From: JAMZMI01 sp964353015
Lineage (GTDB): Bacteria > Bacteroidota > Bacteroidia > Cytophagales > Cyclobacteriaceae
Assembly: GCA_964353015.1 (NCBI GenBank)
Contig: CAYGUA010000027.1
Location: forward strand, 1 to 64,000
DNA length: 64,000 bases
Direction of reading: 5' to 3'
The translations under genes were made by a program, and so were the position numbers. This document shows positions 34,732 to 43,010 of this stretch, in pieces (the first letter of the stretch is position 1; the number at the start of each line of letters is the position of its first letter). Under the pieces are notes generated by a model that worked only from the letters and a program-made list of their open reading frames with translations, was not told the DNA's origin and made no database searches.

Positions 34732-34862
34732 TCATCCTCATAATCGATAATTGAATTTTTGTCCTGAATCATCTGCTTTTAGAGACAAAGGGATCATAAT
34801 AAAAAAGGAACTCGATTGAGAAACACACAAACCATTCAGAAAACTTCTGATGAAGAAAAAAT

Positions 34863-34988
34863 TTATTTGACAGTAAAATCCTCCTCAAATAAAAGATTTT
34901 GATAAAGTCCATCTGCTTCTGATCGACTCCAACTAATATTCTGTGAAATTAAAAATAATAAAATCAGAAGGATTGTTTTATAAGACAT
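34863..34988 (-). CDS. Possible small secreted peptide
   Basis: This 41-codon ORF begins MSYKTILLILLFLISQNISW, a good signal-peptide core. A short polar remainder (SRSEADGLYQNLLFEEDFTVK in sense, 21 residues) ends in a normal stop. It is divergent from the serine-synthesis gene, and its start overlaps that gene's promoter. No family is recognised. It could be a real secreted microprotein, the decayed start of a longer secreted protein, or chance. Confidence 0.35.
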   Translation of the reverse strand: MSYKTILLILLFLISQNISWSRSEADGLYQNLLFEEDFTVK

Positions 34989-35005
34989 GAACGTATTTAA
35001 TTTTG
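34973..35005 (+). promoter_or_regulatory. Promoter of the serB-serA fusion gene
   Basis: TTG at 34973-34975 and TAATTTTG at 34998-35005 are separated by 22 bases, fitting the Bacteroidota pattern. Transcription would start near 35012, about 18 bases before the chosen ATG at 35030. Confidence 0.6.
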
Positions 35006-35029
35006 CCGCCCCGAGGAATAAGCGAACTA

Positions 35030-36922
35030 ATGGAAAATCTAAAACATTTTGTAATTGATTTTGACAGCACTTTCACCAGAGTTGAAGCTCTTGATGTCTT
35101 GTGTGAAATATCGCTTCGCGACCACAAGGATAAAGATCAATCACTAAATCAGATTAAAGCAATCACCGATCTTGGGATGGAAGGAAAATTATCCCTGCGT
35201 GAATCTCTTGAGCAGCGCCTCGAAATCTTACAGGCAAAAAAAGATCATCTACCAGAACTCATCGAAAGGCTTGGGAAACAGGTTAGTTTATCATTTCAAA
35301 GAAATAAAGAGTTTGTAAAGAAATATGCTGACCAAATTTATATTGTTTCAAATGGATTTAAGGATTTCATAATTCCTATAGTAGAAGCATATGGCATCAA
35401 AGCGGAACACGTCTATGCCAATGAGTTTGTCTATGATGACAAAGGAAATATTGTAGGTTTTGATCCAAATAATCTACTATCGAGTAACGGAGGAAAACCA
35501 AAACAAATAGAATCTCTGAAACTAAACGGGGAAATTTTTGTGTTGGGTGATGGATACACAGATTACGAAATTAAAAAAGCTGGAATTGCCCATAAATTCT
35601 ATGCCTTTACAGAAAATATACGGAGGGAAAATGTTTTGCGAAATGCAGATCATGAAGCTCCTAATTTAGATGAATTTTTATACGTAAATAAAATGGAAAG
35701 AGCTCTCTCCTACCCAAAAAGTAGAATAAAAGTCTTGTTGTTGGAAAATATACATGAACATGGCATAAAGAAACTAAGGGAAGAAGGATATCAAGTTGAA
35801 GTTCATAAAGCTGGAATGAGCGAAGAAGAACTTTCAGAAGCTATTAAAGATGTTTCAATACTAGGTATCAGATCAAAAACACAAGTCACTGCCAAAGTTT
35901 TAGAGAACGCAAAAAGACTCCTTGCAGTTGGCGCATTTTGCATTGGAACAAATCAAATCGATTTGACCACTTGCCTTAAAAAAGGCATAGCAGTATTTAA
36001 TGCTCCTTATTCAAACACCAGGTCGGTAGTTGAATTGGCAATAGGAGAAATTATCCTACTGATCAGAAATTTACCTGATAAAATCCACTCCATGCACAAT
36101 GGTGAGTGGGACAAATCTGCTAGCAATAGTTTTGAAATCAGAGGTAAAAAACTCGGAATTTTCGGATATGGAAATATCGGAAGTCAGCTATCTGTCGTCG
36201 CTGAATCTCTTGGGATGAAAGTGCAATTTTATGATATCGAGGAAAAATTAGCCCTTGGAAATGCAGAACAAATTAAGAGCCTTTCTCAATTTTTAGAAAC
36301 TTCGGATATCATCACCCTTCATGTGGATGGAAGACCAAGCAATGAAAATCTTTTCGGTGAAGTTGAGTTCAGCAAAATGAAGGACGGAGTAATCTTCTTA
36401 AACTTGAGTAGAGGTCATGTAGTTGATATTCCTGCATTAAGAAAATACGTACTTTCTGGTAAGATAAAAGGTTTGGCTGTTGATGTATTTCCAGAAGAAC
36501 CAATGAGCAACAATGATGAATTTATATCTGAACTTCGTGGACTTCCGAATACAATATTAACTCCACATATTGGTGGTAGTACATTAGAAGCTCAAGAAAA
36601 TATTGCTGATTTCGTCCCTGGAAAAATAATGGATTACATCAACACTGGATCCACCAGTGTAAGTGTCAATTTTCCAAACATTGTATTGCCAAAATTGCAT
36701 GATGCACATAGATTTATCCACATTCATAAAAATGAACCCGGCGTACTTGCTGAAATCAACAACTTATTAGCATCACATGATATAAATGTGGTAGGACAGT
36801 ACCTAAAAACCAATGAAGAAGTTGGTTATGTCATCACTGATATCAACAAAGATTATGACGAACAAGTGATTGAAAATCTGAAGAAGATAAAAGCTACTAT
36901 AAGATTCCGAGTACTCTATTAG
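35030..36922 (+). CDS. Bifunctional phosphoserine phosphatase / D-3-phosphoglycerate dehydrogenase
   Basis: This 630-residue fusion carries two serine-pathway enzymes. Residues 1-220 are a HAD phosphatase (SerB-like) with the nucleophile motif DFDST (Asp10, Asp12) and GDGYTD near 174. Residues 235-545 are a phosphoglycerate dehydrogenase with the NAD-binding GYGNIGSQ near 379, NLSRGHVVD near 465, PEEP near 487 and the catalytic His near 512 (TPHIGGST). Residues 560-630 form an ACT domain, the usual serine-feedback site. Thus the first and last steps of serine synthesis are joined and the middle step (serC) lies 0.7 kb downstream. I chose the ATG at 35030; an in-frame TTG nine codons upstream lies inside the promoter. 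Confidence 0.92.
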   Translation: MENLKHFVIDFDSTFTRVEALDVLCEISLRDHKDKDQSLNQIKAITDLGMEGKLSLRESLEQRLEILQAKKDHLPELIERLGKQVSLSFQRNKEFVKKYADQIYIVSNGFKDFIIPIVEAYGIKAEHVYANEFVYDDKGNIVGFDPNNLLSSNGGKPKQIESLKLNGEIFVLGDGYTDYEIKKAGIAHKFYAFTENIRRENVLRNADHEAPNLDEFLYVNKMERALSYPKSRIKVLLLENIHEHGIKKLREEGYQVEVHKAGMSEEELSEAIKDVSILGIRSKTQVTAKVLENAKRLLAVGAFCIGTNQIDLTTCLKKGIAVFNAPYSNTRSVVELAIGEIILLIRNLPDKIHSMHNGEWDKSASNSFEIRGKKLGIFGYGNIGSQLSVVAESLGMKVQFYDIEEKLALGNAEQIKSLSQFLETSDIITLHVDGRPSNENLFGEVEFSKMKDGVIFLNLSRGHVVDIPALRKYVLSGKIKGLAVDVFPEEPMSNNDEFISELRGLPNTILTPHIGGSTLEAQENIADFVPGKIMDYINTGSTSVSVNFPNIVLPKLHDAHRFIHIHKNEPGVLAEINNLLASHDINVVGQYLKTNEEVGYVITDINKDYDEQVIENLKKIKATIRFRVLY

Positions 36923-37002
36923 TGATATTATAACATTATGGCTAAATTGTGTCTCTCTTGCATTAGCATTGAGTTTATAGCCTCGGGCAGAAATAAAAAA
37001 GA

Positions 37003-37389
37003 ATGAGTCAATTGTCACCGCAGTGGAAAAATATCTCAGGCATGGCTGAACTAGATCATATAATAAATGAATCTAGATATAAGCCAGCATTGATTTTTAA
37101 ACACGACACATTATCGGCCGAAAGTAATAAGATCAAAAAAGAACTTGATATCAATTGGGCTATCCCATCAGATCAGGTCGATTTATATTTGGTGGATTTC
37201 AAATCCCAAGCCATTTCCAAAGAGATTTCGGATATAGCAGGAATCGAAGACGAAGCTCCCCAAATAGTACTTTTTGCTGATGGGGTGACCATGTATGATG
37301 AATCGCATGACATGATCAGCTTCAAAAAAATACGACTTGCACTTAAAATCGTCAACAGAACCTTCAAGTGGCTGGAAACTCGGGCATAA
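37003..37389 (+). CDS. YtxJ-like protein (DUF2847) lacking the active-site cysteine
   Basis: This 128-residue thioredoxin-fold protein resembles the bacillithiol-associated YtxJ family: LIFKHDTLSAES near residue 30 aligns with the family's FKHSTRCxIS, and EAPQIVLFADG near 85 with its SPQ segment. The cysteine of the KHSTRC motif is missing and no Cys is present anywhere in the protein. It therefore cannot act as a thiol reductase and may be structural or regulatory. It sits between the serB-serA fusion and serC, and is followed by a terminator that overlaps its stop. Confidence 0.7.
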   Translation: MSQLSPQWKNISGMAELDHIINESRYKPALIFKHDTLSAESNKIKKELDINWAIPSDQVDLYLVDFKSQAISKEISDIAGIEDEAPQIVLFADGVTMYDESHDMISFKKIRLALKIVNRTFKWLETRA

Positions 37390-37424
37390 AAAAAGCTCTC
37401 GGGATAACCGAAAGCTTTTTAAAA
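37388..37424 (+). terminator. Terminator after the serB-serA / YtxJ-like pair
   Basis: The stem AAAAAGCT-ct-CGG pairs with CCG-aa-AGCTTTTT around a GATAA loop and is followed by T and A residues. It separates the fusion gene from serC. Confidence 0.75.
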
Positions 37425-37504
37425 CTCCTCAGACTAGAATTTAAACCCCTGTATATTAAGGATTTGAGCTGTAAAAACGTATCGATAATCCTCTGTTATC
37501 CTGT

Positions 37505-37612
37505 TTCATAAATGAATGAGGTTACGCCAAAACGCAATGAGGCCCGCTCTTTACACTCCACTTCGCTCGGAATTGTTTTAATGTTAGGTTTAAAAACAAT
37601 TTCGTCTGAAAA
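37505..37612. repeat. Possible interspersed intergenic element upstream of serC
   Basis: This GC-richer block in an otherwise AT-rich gap is open in two frames. On the minus strand it reads FRAKWSVKSGPHCVLA before a stop; on the plus strand it gives a ~48-codon ORF running into serC. A hairpin (AATTGTTTT with AAAACAATT, near 37571-37600) lies at one side. I have the impression of meeting near-identical translated strings in other Bacteroidota genomes as spurious proteins, which would mark a non-coding repeat. That cannot be checked here. The rest of the gap (37425-37504) shows nothing. Confidence 0.4.
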
Positions 37613-37647
37613 GTCAAGCAAAATTAAACGCTATTTAACTTTTACGC

Positions 37648-38721
37648 ATGCTTAACAAGATTTATTTCACTCCTGGTCCTACTCAACTTTATCACACCAT
37701 TCCTGATCACATAAAGTCTGCACTCAAGAATGATATTGGTTCCATTTCCCATAGAAGTAAAGCATTTGAAGCAGTATTTTCTGAAACAAGAGAAAACTTA
37801 AAAGCCTTACTTAATTTACCAGATGGATATGAGATATATTTCACATCCTCGGCAAATGAAATTTGGGAGAGAATCATTCAGAATTTTGTTGAGAATAGCT
37901 CCCATCATTTCGCAAATGGATCTTTTTCAAAGAAATTTTTTGAATTCACACAGCAATACAACAAGAATTCCACATTGGAAGAAGCTGCGCCAGGGCAGCA
38001 TTTTTCTGATTTCGGAATACCTCATGGCACAGAACTTATCTCCTGCACCTTAAATGAAACGAGCATTGGTTATCAATTTCCATTAGAAGAGATTTATCAA
38101 CTGAAATCATTGCATTCAGATAAATTAATTTCTGTAGATGGTGTGAGTGCCTTTCCATGTGTCAATTTTGATTTCTCCAAAGTTGATACTGCTTATTTTT
38201 CGGTTCAAAAGTCATTTGGACTGCCTTCAGGTCTAGGCGTATGGATTGTAAACCAAGCTTGTGTGGAAAAAGCAGAAAAGTTGGACGCCAAAGGTTTACC
38301 TACAGGTAGCTATCACAGATTAAGCGAACTGAGAAAACACGGAGCTAAAAATCAGACTCCAGAAACGCCCAATACTTTTAGTATTTACCTACTAGGTAAA
38401 GTAGCAAAAGATATGCTGGACAGAGGTGTTCAAAACATACAAAATGAAACAATCTACAAATCAAGCATTTTATACCAATCATTGAGTGATCACCCTGATT
38501 TTGATCCATTTATCGTGGATAAGAAATACAGATCCAAAACAGTTATCGTGGCAAACTGCAAAAATGGAAGTGGCGCTGTGATCGAAAAATTTAAAGAAAA
38601 TGGATGGATCTTAGGCAGTGGATACGGAACCTTCAAAAATGAGCACATTCGTATTGCCAACTTTCCAATGCATTCGAAAGAGCAAATTGAACAACTGTGC
38701 GACTTTTTTAAAACTTTTTAA
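37648..38721 (+). CDS. serC: Phosphoserine aminotransferase (class V)
   Basis: This 357-residue PLP enzyme converts 3-phosphohydroxypyruvate and glutamate to phosphoserine. The N-terminus FTPGPTQL is typical. Asp164 in SVDGVSAFP should pair with the PLP ring nitrogen and Lys188 in SVQKSFGLPSG forms the Schiff base. SISHRS near residue 33 fits the substrate site. It is somewhat divergent from E. coli SerC, but its neighbourhood with the SerB-SerA fusion supports the assignment. Start ATG at 37648 is the only good one. Confidence 0.9.
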   Translation: MLNKIYFTPGPTQLYHTIPDHIKSALKNDIGSISHRSKAFEAVFSETRENLKALLNLPDGYEIYFTSSANEIWERIIQNFVENSSHHFANGSFSKKFFEFTQQYNKNSTLEEAAPGQHFSDFGIPHGTELISCTLNETSIGYQFPLEEIYQLKSLHSDKLISVDGVSAFPCVNFDFSKVDTAYFSVQKSFGLPSGLGVWIVNQACVEKAEKLDAKGLPTGSYHRLSELRKHGAKNQTPETPNTFSIYLLGKVAKDMLDRGVQNIQNETIYKSSILYQSLSDHPDFDPFIVDKKYRSKTVIVANCKNGSGAVIEKFKENGWILGSGYGTFKNEHIRIANFPMHSKEQIEQLCDFFKTF

Positions 38722-38809
38722 TAAATTCCTCCATTTCGGAATAATTTTAAAAACCAATGCAAACGATTGAAATCAATCTTACATTTGCATTAAATAATTA
38801 TTGCTGCTG

Positions 38810-39733
38810 ATGTATAAATTCAATAGAATTCTTGTTGGTTTAGACAACACCCAAATAGATAAAGATCTAATACAAGCCGCTTCGGATTTGTGTGTTTTAT
38901 CCGGCACCAAAGAGGTTTTCTTTATCAATGTTATAAAAGAGTTCGATCTACCAGATTCCCTTAAAAAAGAATTCCCTGATTTAGTCAGTCGAGCAATAGT
39001 GGAACGCAAAAACGAGCTCAATGCATCCGTTGAAAAATATTTTAAATATGAAGATGCCAAGATCGCAATAAATGTTCTTGTAGAACAAGGATCGGTGACC
39101 AAAACAGTTCTTAAGATTGCTGCCAAGGAAAAAATTGATTTGATTGTTCTAGGAAGAAAAAATGAAAAAAAGGCCGGTGTACTAGTTACAAGGATAGCCA
39201 GAAGAGCGGTTTGTTCGTTGCTTATCCTTCCTAAAAACAAAACTATCAGTTTCAATAACATTCTTGTCCCTACTGATTTCTCCAATTACTCAAAAAGTGC
39301 CATGGAAAAGGCGCTAACCTTAGCCAAAAGATCTGAAGGAGAATCTAAAATCACTGTACAACACGTATATCAGGTACCTAACGGATATCATTATGCGGGA
39401 AAGACTTTTAGGGAATTTGCGGAGATAATGAAAGAAAATGCAAGAAAGGATTATGATCGTTTCAAAACCAACTTCAACTTGAATGGACTGGACATTCTTG
39501 ATGTTTATTCACTTGATAAAGATGATAATATCATTGACATAATTGTAAAAGAAGCTCGAAAAAGACATTCTGACATAATAATTATTGGCGCCAAAGGTCG
39601 CACTGCAGCTGCAGCTTTATTCATAGGAAGTAAAACGGAACGATTGGTTCATCTAAATGAAGAAATACCAATGCTCGTGATTAGACCAAAAGGAAAAAGT
39701 GTTGGATTGATGGATTATCTCAAAGATTTATGA
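38810..39733 (+). CDS. Universal stress protein, tandem UspA domains
   Basis: This 307-residue cytoplasmic protein has two UspA folds (about residues 1-150 and 152-300). Each begins with a hydrophobic strand and acidic turn (ILVGLDN, ILVPTDFS). The second has the ATP-type glycine loop GAKGRTAAAALFIGS near residue 265. The first has a weaker loop (GRKNEKKAGVLVTRI). The ATG at 38810 is chosen over a TTG three codons upstream. A TACATTTG at 38780-38787 may be its promoter -7 element. It ends six bases into the convergent MarR gene. Confidence 0.9.
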   Translation: MYKFNRILVGLDNTQIDKDLIQAASDLCVLSGTKEVFFINVIKEFDLPDSLKKEFPDLVSRAIVERKNELNASVEKYFKYEDAKIAINVLVEQGSVTKTVLKIAAKEKIDLIVLGRKNEKKAGVLVTRIARRAVCSLLILPKNKTISFNNILVPTDFSNYSKSAMEKALTLAKRSEGESKITVQHVYQVPNGYHYAGKTFREFAEIMKENARKDYDRFKTNFNLNGLDILDVYSLDKDDNIIDIIVKEARKRHSDIIIIGAKGRTAAAALFIGSKTERLVHLNEEIPMLVIRPKGKSVGLMDYLKDL

Positions 39734-40183
39734 TGCTGATCGCAACTTATCAAGAAGCTCATTAAGCGTTACACATTCAGCAACAGTCAATTTACTGATT
39801 GACTCTTCCAAAGAAAACATTTCATCATCAATTAACGCAAGTAAATCCAGGCCTGACTGAGAAATAACTACGTCCACCGCCCTCCTGTCTCCTGAGCATT
39901 GGCGTCTCTCAACTAAACCTTTTACCTCCAGTTTATCCACGATTCTTGACGCATTAGAGCTCTTATCCAGCATTCTCTCTATTAATAAATTAATGGTAGA
40001 AGGATTAGGATATTGTCCTCTCAAAATTCTCAATACATTATATTGGGCAGTAGTAAGACCATGTGGCTTGAATACATCCACCTGTTTTTGCAACAACCAT
40101 CCATTGGTATAAATAATATTCACTAACGCCTTACTCAGCTCGCTTTTAAATTTCTCTTGCTTGATATCTTCGGATATTCCCAT
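39728..40183 (-). CDS. MarR family transcriptional regulator
   Basis: This 151-residue winged-helix regulator has the MarR layout: a dimerisation helix, the recognition region LTTAQYNVLRILRG near residue 45, and a wing with VERRQCSGDRRAVDVVIS near 90, where the D-x-R-x motif contacts DNA. I chose the ATG at 40183, encoding MGISEDIK; the open frame extends 12 codons upstream without a better start. It is one of very few leftward genes in the right half of the window. Its target and ligand are not evident; the divergent sigma factor gene 120 bases away is one candidate. Confidence 0.9.
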   Translation of the reverse strand: MGISEDIKQEKFKSELSKALVNIIYTNGWLLQKQVDVFKPHGLTTAQYNVLRILRGQYPNPSTINLLIERMLDKSSNASRIVDKLEVKGLVERRQCSGDRRAVDVVISQSGLDLLALIDDEMFSLEESISKLTVAECVTLNELLDKLRSAS

Positions 40184-40302
40184 AATACTGACAAATACAT
40201 TTAATGTAACGACAGGCAATTTAATATAGTTGTGAATTATTTTTTGATGTTAATTTCGAGGAATATCAAAAACTTGCTCAAAAAGGCTAAAAGCGAAAAG
40301 AA

Positions 40303-40842
40303 TTGGAAGAAGCGTTTATTATAGAGAAGATAAAAGACGAGGCTACCCGACACTACGGTTTTAATCTTTTAGTCAAGACATACCAGGAACGAGTTTATTG
40401 GCATGTGAGAAAGATGGTTATAGATCATGATGATGCCAATGATCTCACTCAAGATATTTTTGTGAAAGTCTGGTCCAACCTAACCAAGTTTAGAGGTGAT
40501 TCAAGTTTATTCACATGGGTTTATCGAATAGCAACTAATGAGTGTTTGAATTTCCTTCAAAAGAAAAAGAGAAGATTCATGCTCCCAATTGCAGATGTTT
40601 CGAAGGAATTAGAATCTAAAATTGACTCGGGAGACATGATCACTGGTGAAGAAATTCAAATAAAACTTCAAAAAGCACTTATTAAATTACCAGATAAACA
40701 ACGGGTGGTTTTTAACATGAAATATTTTGATGAAATGAAATTTGATGAAATTTCAGAAATCACAGGAACAAGTGTGGGTGCTTTAAAAGCCAGTTATCAC
40801 CATGCTGTAAAAAAGATTGAACTTTTTCTATCTGAGGATTAA
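40303..40842 (+). CDS. ECF-type RNA polymerase sigma factor
   Basis: This 179-residue sigma-70 family protein has region 2 (DLTQDIFVKVWSNL near residue 45, then FRGDSSLFTWVYRIATNE) and region 4 (LPDKQRVVFNMKYFDEMKFDEIS with the helix-turn-helix VGALKASYHHAVKKI near 160). The start is a TTG at 40303; there is a stop 13 codons upstream in frame and no ATG before region 2 is interrupted. It heads a cassette with a single-TM protein and a Spy-like protein, arranged like envelope-stress sigma systems. Confidence 0.92.
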   Translation: MEEAFIIEKIKDEATRHYGFNLLVKTYQERVYWHVRKMVIDHDDANDLTQDIFVKVWSNLTKFRGDSSLFTWVYRIATNECLNFLQKKKRRFMLPIADVSKELESKIDSGDMITGEEIQIKLQKALIKLPDKQRVVFNMKYFDEMKFDEISEITGTSVGALKASYHHAVKKIELFLSED

Positions 40843-40873
40843 ACCTTTTAAATTGAAATTGATCTAAGAACAA

Positions 40874-41299
40874 ATGAGAATTAAGCTTGACGATATTGAA
40901 AAGAAGATACCCTACGAGGTGCCGGATGATTATTTCCTTAATCTAACCGCGGATATCCAATCTAAAATATCCACAAAATCGAAAATTGAAATAATTCCAA
41001 AATGGGCCTTGCGTCTTGCATTTGTTCCAGCACTTTTATTGATGGTATTCATCGGATATAAGGTCTATGATTCGAATGATGTATCTATTCCTCAAAGCGA
41101 AATATTGCTTGCAAATATCCCAGATGAAGATATTATCAGCTATTTGGATCAAGAAGAACTTTCATTAAACGATTTAATGGCAATGACTACAGACTTCTCT
41201 GATTTATTAGATGAAGATCCTGACTACCTCCAAGGCCTGGATTTGGAGGGTGAGAATATTGATGACCTATTGAACACTTATGATTTGAAAGAAATTTAA
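40874..41299 (+). CDS. Single-TM protein, possible anti-sigma factor
   Basis: This 141-residue protein has a cytoplasmic N-terminus (MRIKLDDIEKKIPYEVPDDY), one membrane helix (about residues 50-67) and a strongly acidic extracytoplasmic part. Position directly after the sigma gene and topology suggest an anti-sigma or sigma-regulating role. The zinc-binding HxxxCxxC of classical anti-sigma domains is absent; there are no cysteines. No named family is recognised. Confidence 0.7.
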   Translation: MRIKLDDIEKKIPYEVPDDYFLNLTADIQSKISTKSKIEIIPKWALRLAFVPALLLMVFIGYKVYDSNDVSIPQSEILLANIPDEDIISYLDQEELSLNDLMAMTTDFSDLLDEDPDYLQGLDLEGENIDDLLNTYDLKEI

Positions 41300-41306
41300 C
41301 AATAAA

Positions 41307-41804
41307 ATGAAAACCTATTTTATCATATTACTAATCAGCGTTGGCTCTCTCCAATTCACATTGGCACAGAATCAATCTGCACTTGAAAAAATTGAGGCAG
41401 CAAAAATCGCTTTGATTACCGAACGATTGGAATTAACACCAGAACAAGCTGAAAAATTTTGGCCGATTTATCGGGAATACAGCGAGAAACAAAGGGAGAT
41501 CAGACAAGAATTTCAGACGCTCAAAAGAGAATTTGATCCAAACAATACATCAGAAGAAGAAAGCAGAAGAGTCTTGGACAAAGGTCATCAGATCAAGGAA
41601 AGGCAATTGGAATTGGATCGTAGTTACTCAAACAGAATGCAACAAGTTGTGACCAGCCGGCAATTAATGAATCTGAAAAAAGCTGAAGATGATTTCAAGG
41701 ATATGCTCATGAAAAGAATTCGTGAAGAAAATTTACAACGGCAAAGAACGGAATCCGATAGGCTAAGGAATGATCAACAAATTAGGCAAAGGAAAACGAA
41801 CTAA
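41307..41804 (+). CDS. Periplasmic Spy/CpxP-like helical protein
   Basis: This 165-residue protein has a signal peptide (cleavage near LAQ|NQS) and long charged helices. LTPEQAEKFWPIYREYSEKQREIR near residue 45 is close to the LTxxQ repeat of Spy/CpxP and heavy-metal sensor proteins. Such proteins act as periplasmic chaperones or stress sensors. Seven bases after the anti-sigma-like gene, it probably serves as the sensor or output of that sigma cassette. Confidence 0.75.
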   Translation: MKTYFIILLISVGSLQFTLAQNQSALEKIEAAKIALITERLELTPEQAEKFWPIYREYSEKQREIRQEFQTLKREFDPNNTSEEESRRVLDKGHQIKERQLELDRSYSNRMQQVVTSRQLMNLKKAEDDFKDMLMKRIREENLQRQRTESDRLRNDQQIRQRKTN

Positions 41805-41828
41805 CATAAGACTGCCCTACTGACCATT

Positions 41829-42929
41829 ATGTTGAGAAAAATGATCATCTCATTTGTTTTGGCATCAGCATCTTACATTTGTTGGGCTCAGGATAAAGAT
41901 CTTTCAATTGTTGAACAGTTAGATAAAATGGAAATGGAAATGGACTCCCTTTCCATTTTCAGGTTAATTGATAGTTTAATCAAGAAAACAACTCCTATCT
42001 ATTCAGAAGTAAATTTCCGTGTTGGTTATAATAGCAGCGTCTCAAGCGCTGGTAGAAACTATGGAATCAATCAATTTGGCTTGTCTCCTGGAGTATCTTA
42101 CTACCACAAAAAGGGATTTTATGCCGATGTGTCTGGCTTTTGGAATAGCTCTTTGGATCCAAAATATAATTTAACAGTTCTTTCAGCAGGATACATGAAA
42201 TTCATTGGCAAACATTGGACGCTGAATGGAAATTATGAAAGATGGCAATACAATAAGACCAATTCAGATTCAATTTCTTACACATACGATTTAAAAAACA
42301 GTCTTAACCTATCAACTGGATTTACTTCAAAACATGTGTACGGAAATTTAGATTACAACTATTTATTTGGACAATCCAGTGCACATCGCATAATTGGAAA
42401 TATAGCAGGAAACTTATCAGTTTATAACTTCTGGATTTTTGATAAAATAAGGTTTGCACCAGGATTTTCTATCATTTACGGGAATAGCGATGTAACCACG
42501 TATTTCAATAATGATTTAATAGAAAACCGGAATTTTAATAAGATATTCAAGGATCAAGGCTTTCAAGAATTGACGCGTATGGTCATTACTAATGCAGACA
42601 AACTTGAATTAAGTAGAATACGAAGGTCGGATCTTGATATAAACGAAAAACTAATTTTGCGTTTTGAGATATATAATAAGTATCCTGAAATAACTGAATT
42701 TCTAAACGCAGAATTTGGATACTCCTACTCTCAATCGGAAACAAAAAAACAATACGGATTAATGAATTACAGCTTTCAGCTTCCTATTGTTTTCACTTTA
42801 AACAAATCATTCAACTTCATTTTAAGTTATTCCTACAGCATTCCTGTAAAGCTCCCAGGCGAAACTGGCACCTTTGATCCAATAGGATATTTTGGAGCAT
42901 CAATTACATATCGAATTCCTTTCAGATAA
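41829..42929 (+). CDS. Outer-membrane beta-barrel protein of unknown function
   Basis: This 366-residue protein has a signal peptide (ASYICWA|QDKD), a short helical segment and then strands with alternating aromatic residues from about residue 55 to the terminal ITYRIPFR, an outer-membrane insertion-like end. I do not recognise a named family. It lies 24 bases after the Spy-like gene and is probably part of the same transcript, so it may be a target of the ECF sigma factor. Confidence 0.75.
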   Translation: MLRKMIISFVLASASYICWAQDKDLSIVEQLDKMEMEMDSLSIFRLIDSLIKKTTPIYSEVNFRVGYNSSVSSAGRNYGINQFGLSPGVSYYHKKGFYADVSGFWNSSLDPKYNLTVLSAGYMKFIGKHWTLNGNYERWQYNKTNSDSISYTYDLKNSLNLSTGFTSKHVYGNLDYNYLFGQSSAHRIIGNIAGNLSVYNFWIFDKIRFAPGFSIIYGNSDVTTYFNNDLIENRNFNKIFKDQGFQELTRMVITNADKLELSRIRRSDLDINEKLILRFEIYNKYPEITEFLNAEFGYSYSQSETKKQYGLMNYSFQLPIVFTLNKSFNFILSYSYSIPVKLPGETGTFDPIGYFGASITYRIPFR

Positions 42930-43010
42930 ATATCTTCAATCAGACCTGATATTAAAGGGAAAAACCTACCTTTGCATCCCGTAACAATACTTAGGAAACT
43001 CAATCCTTTA

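Larger units (their letters stand above)
34274..34862. other. Candidate chromosomal replication origin (oriC) region
   Basis: This is an AT-rich stretch with no gene. It holds two perfect DnaA boxes in opposite orientation, a third weaker match (GGTGGATTA at 34680-34688), three copies of a CTTTAACA-type repeat, a hairpin (TGTATTC/GAATACA at 34434-34455) and an especially AT-rich block near 34645-34680. Gene direction flips here: leftward genes to 34212, rightward genes from 35030. ParA/ParB genes lie 12 kb to the right. dnaA is not in the window, which is not unusual in this phylum. Assignment is inference from these combined signals. Confidence 0.55.
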
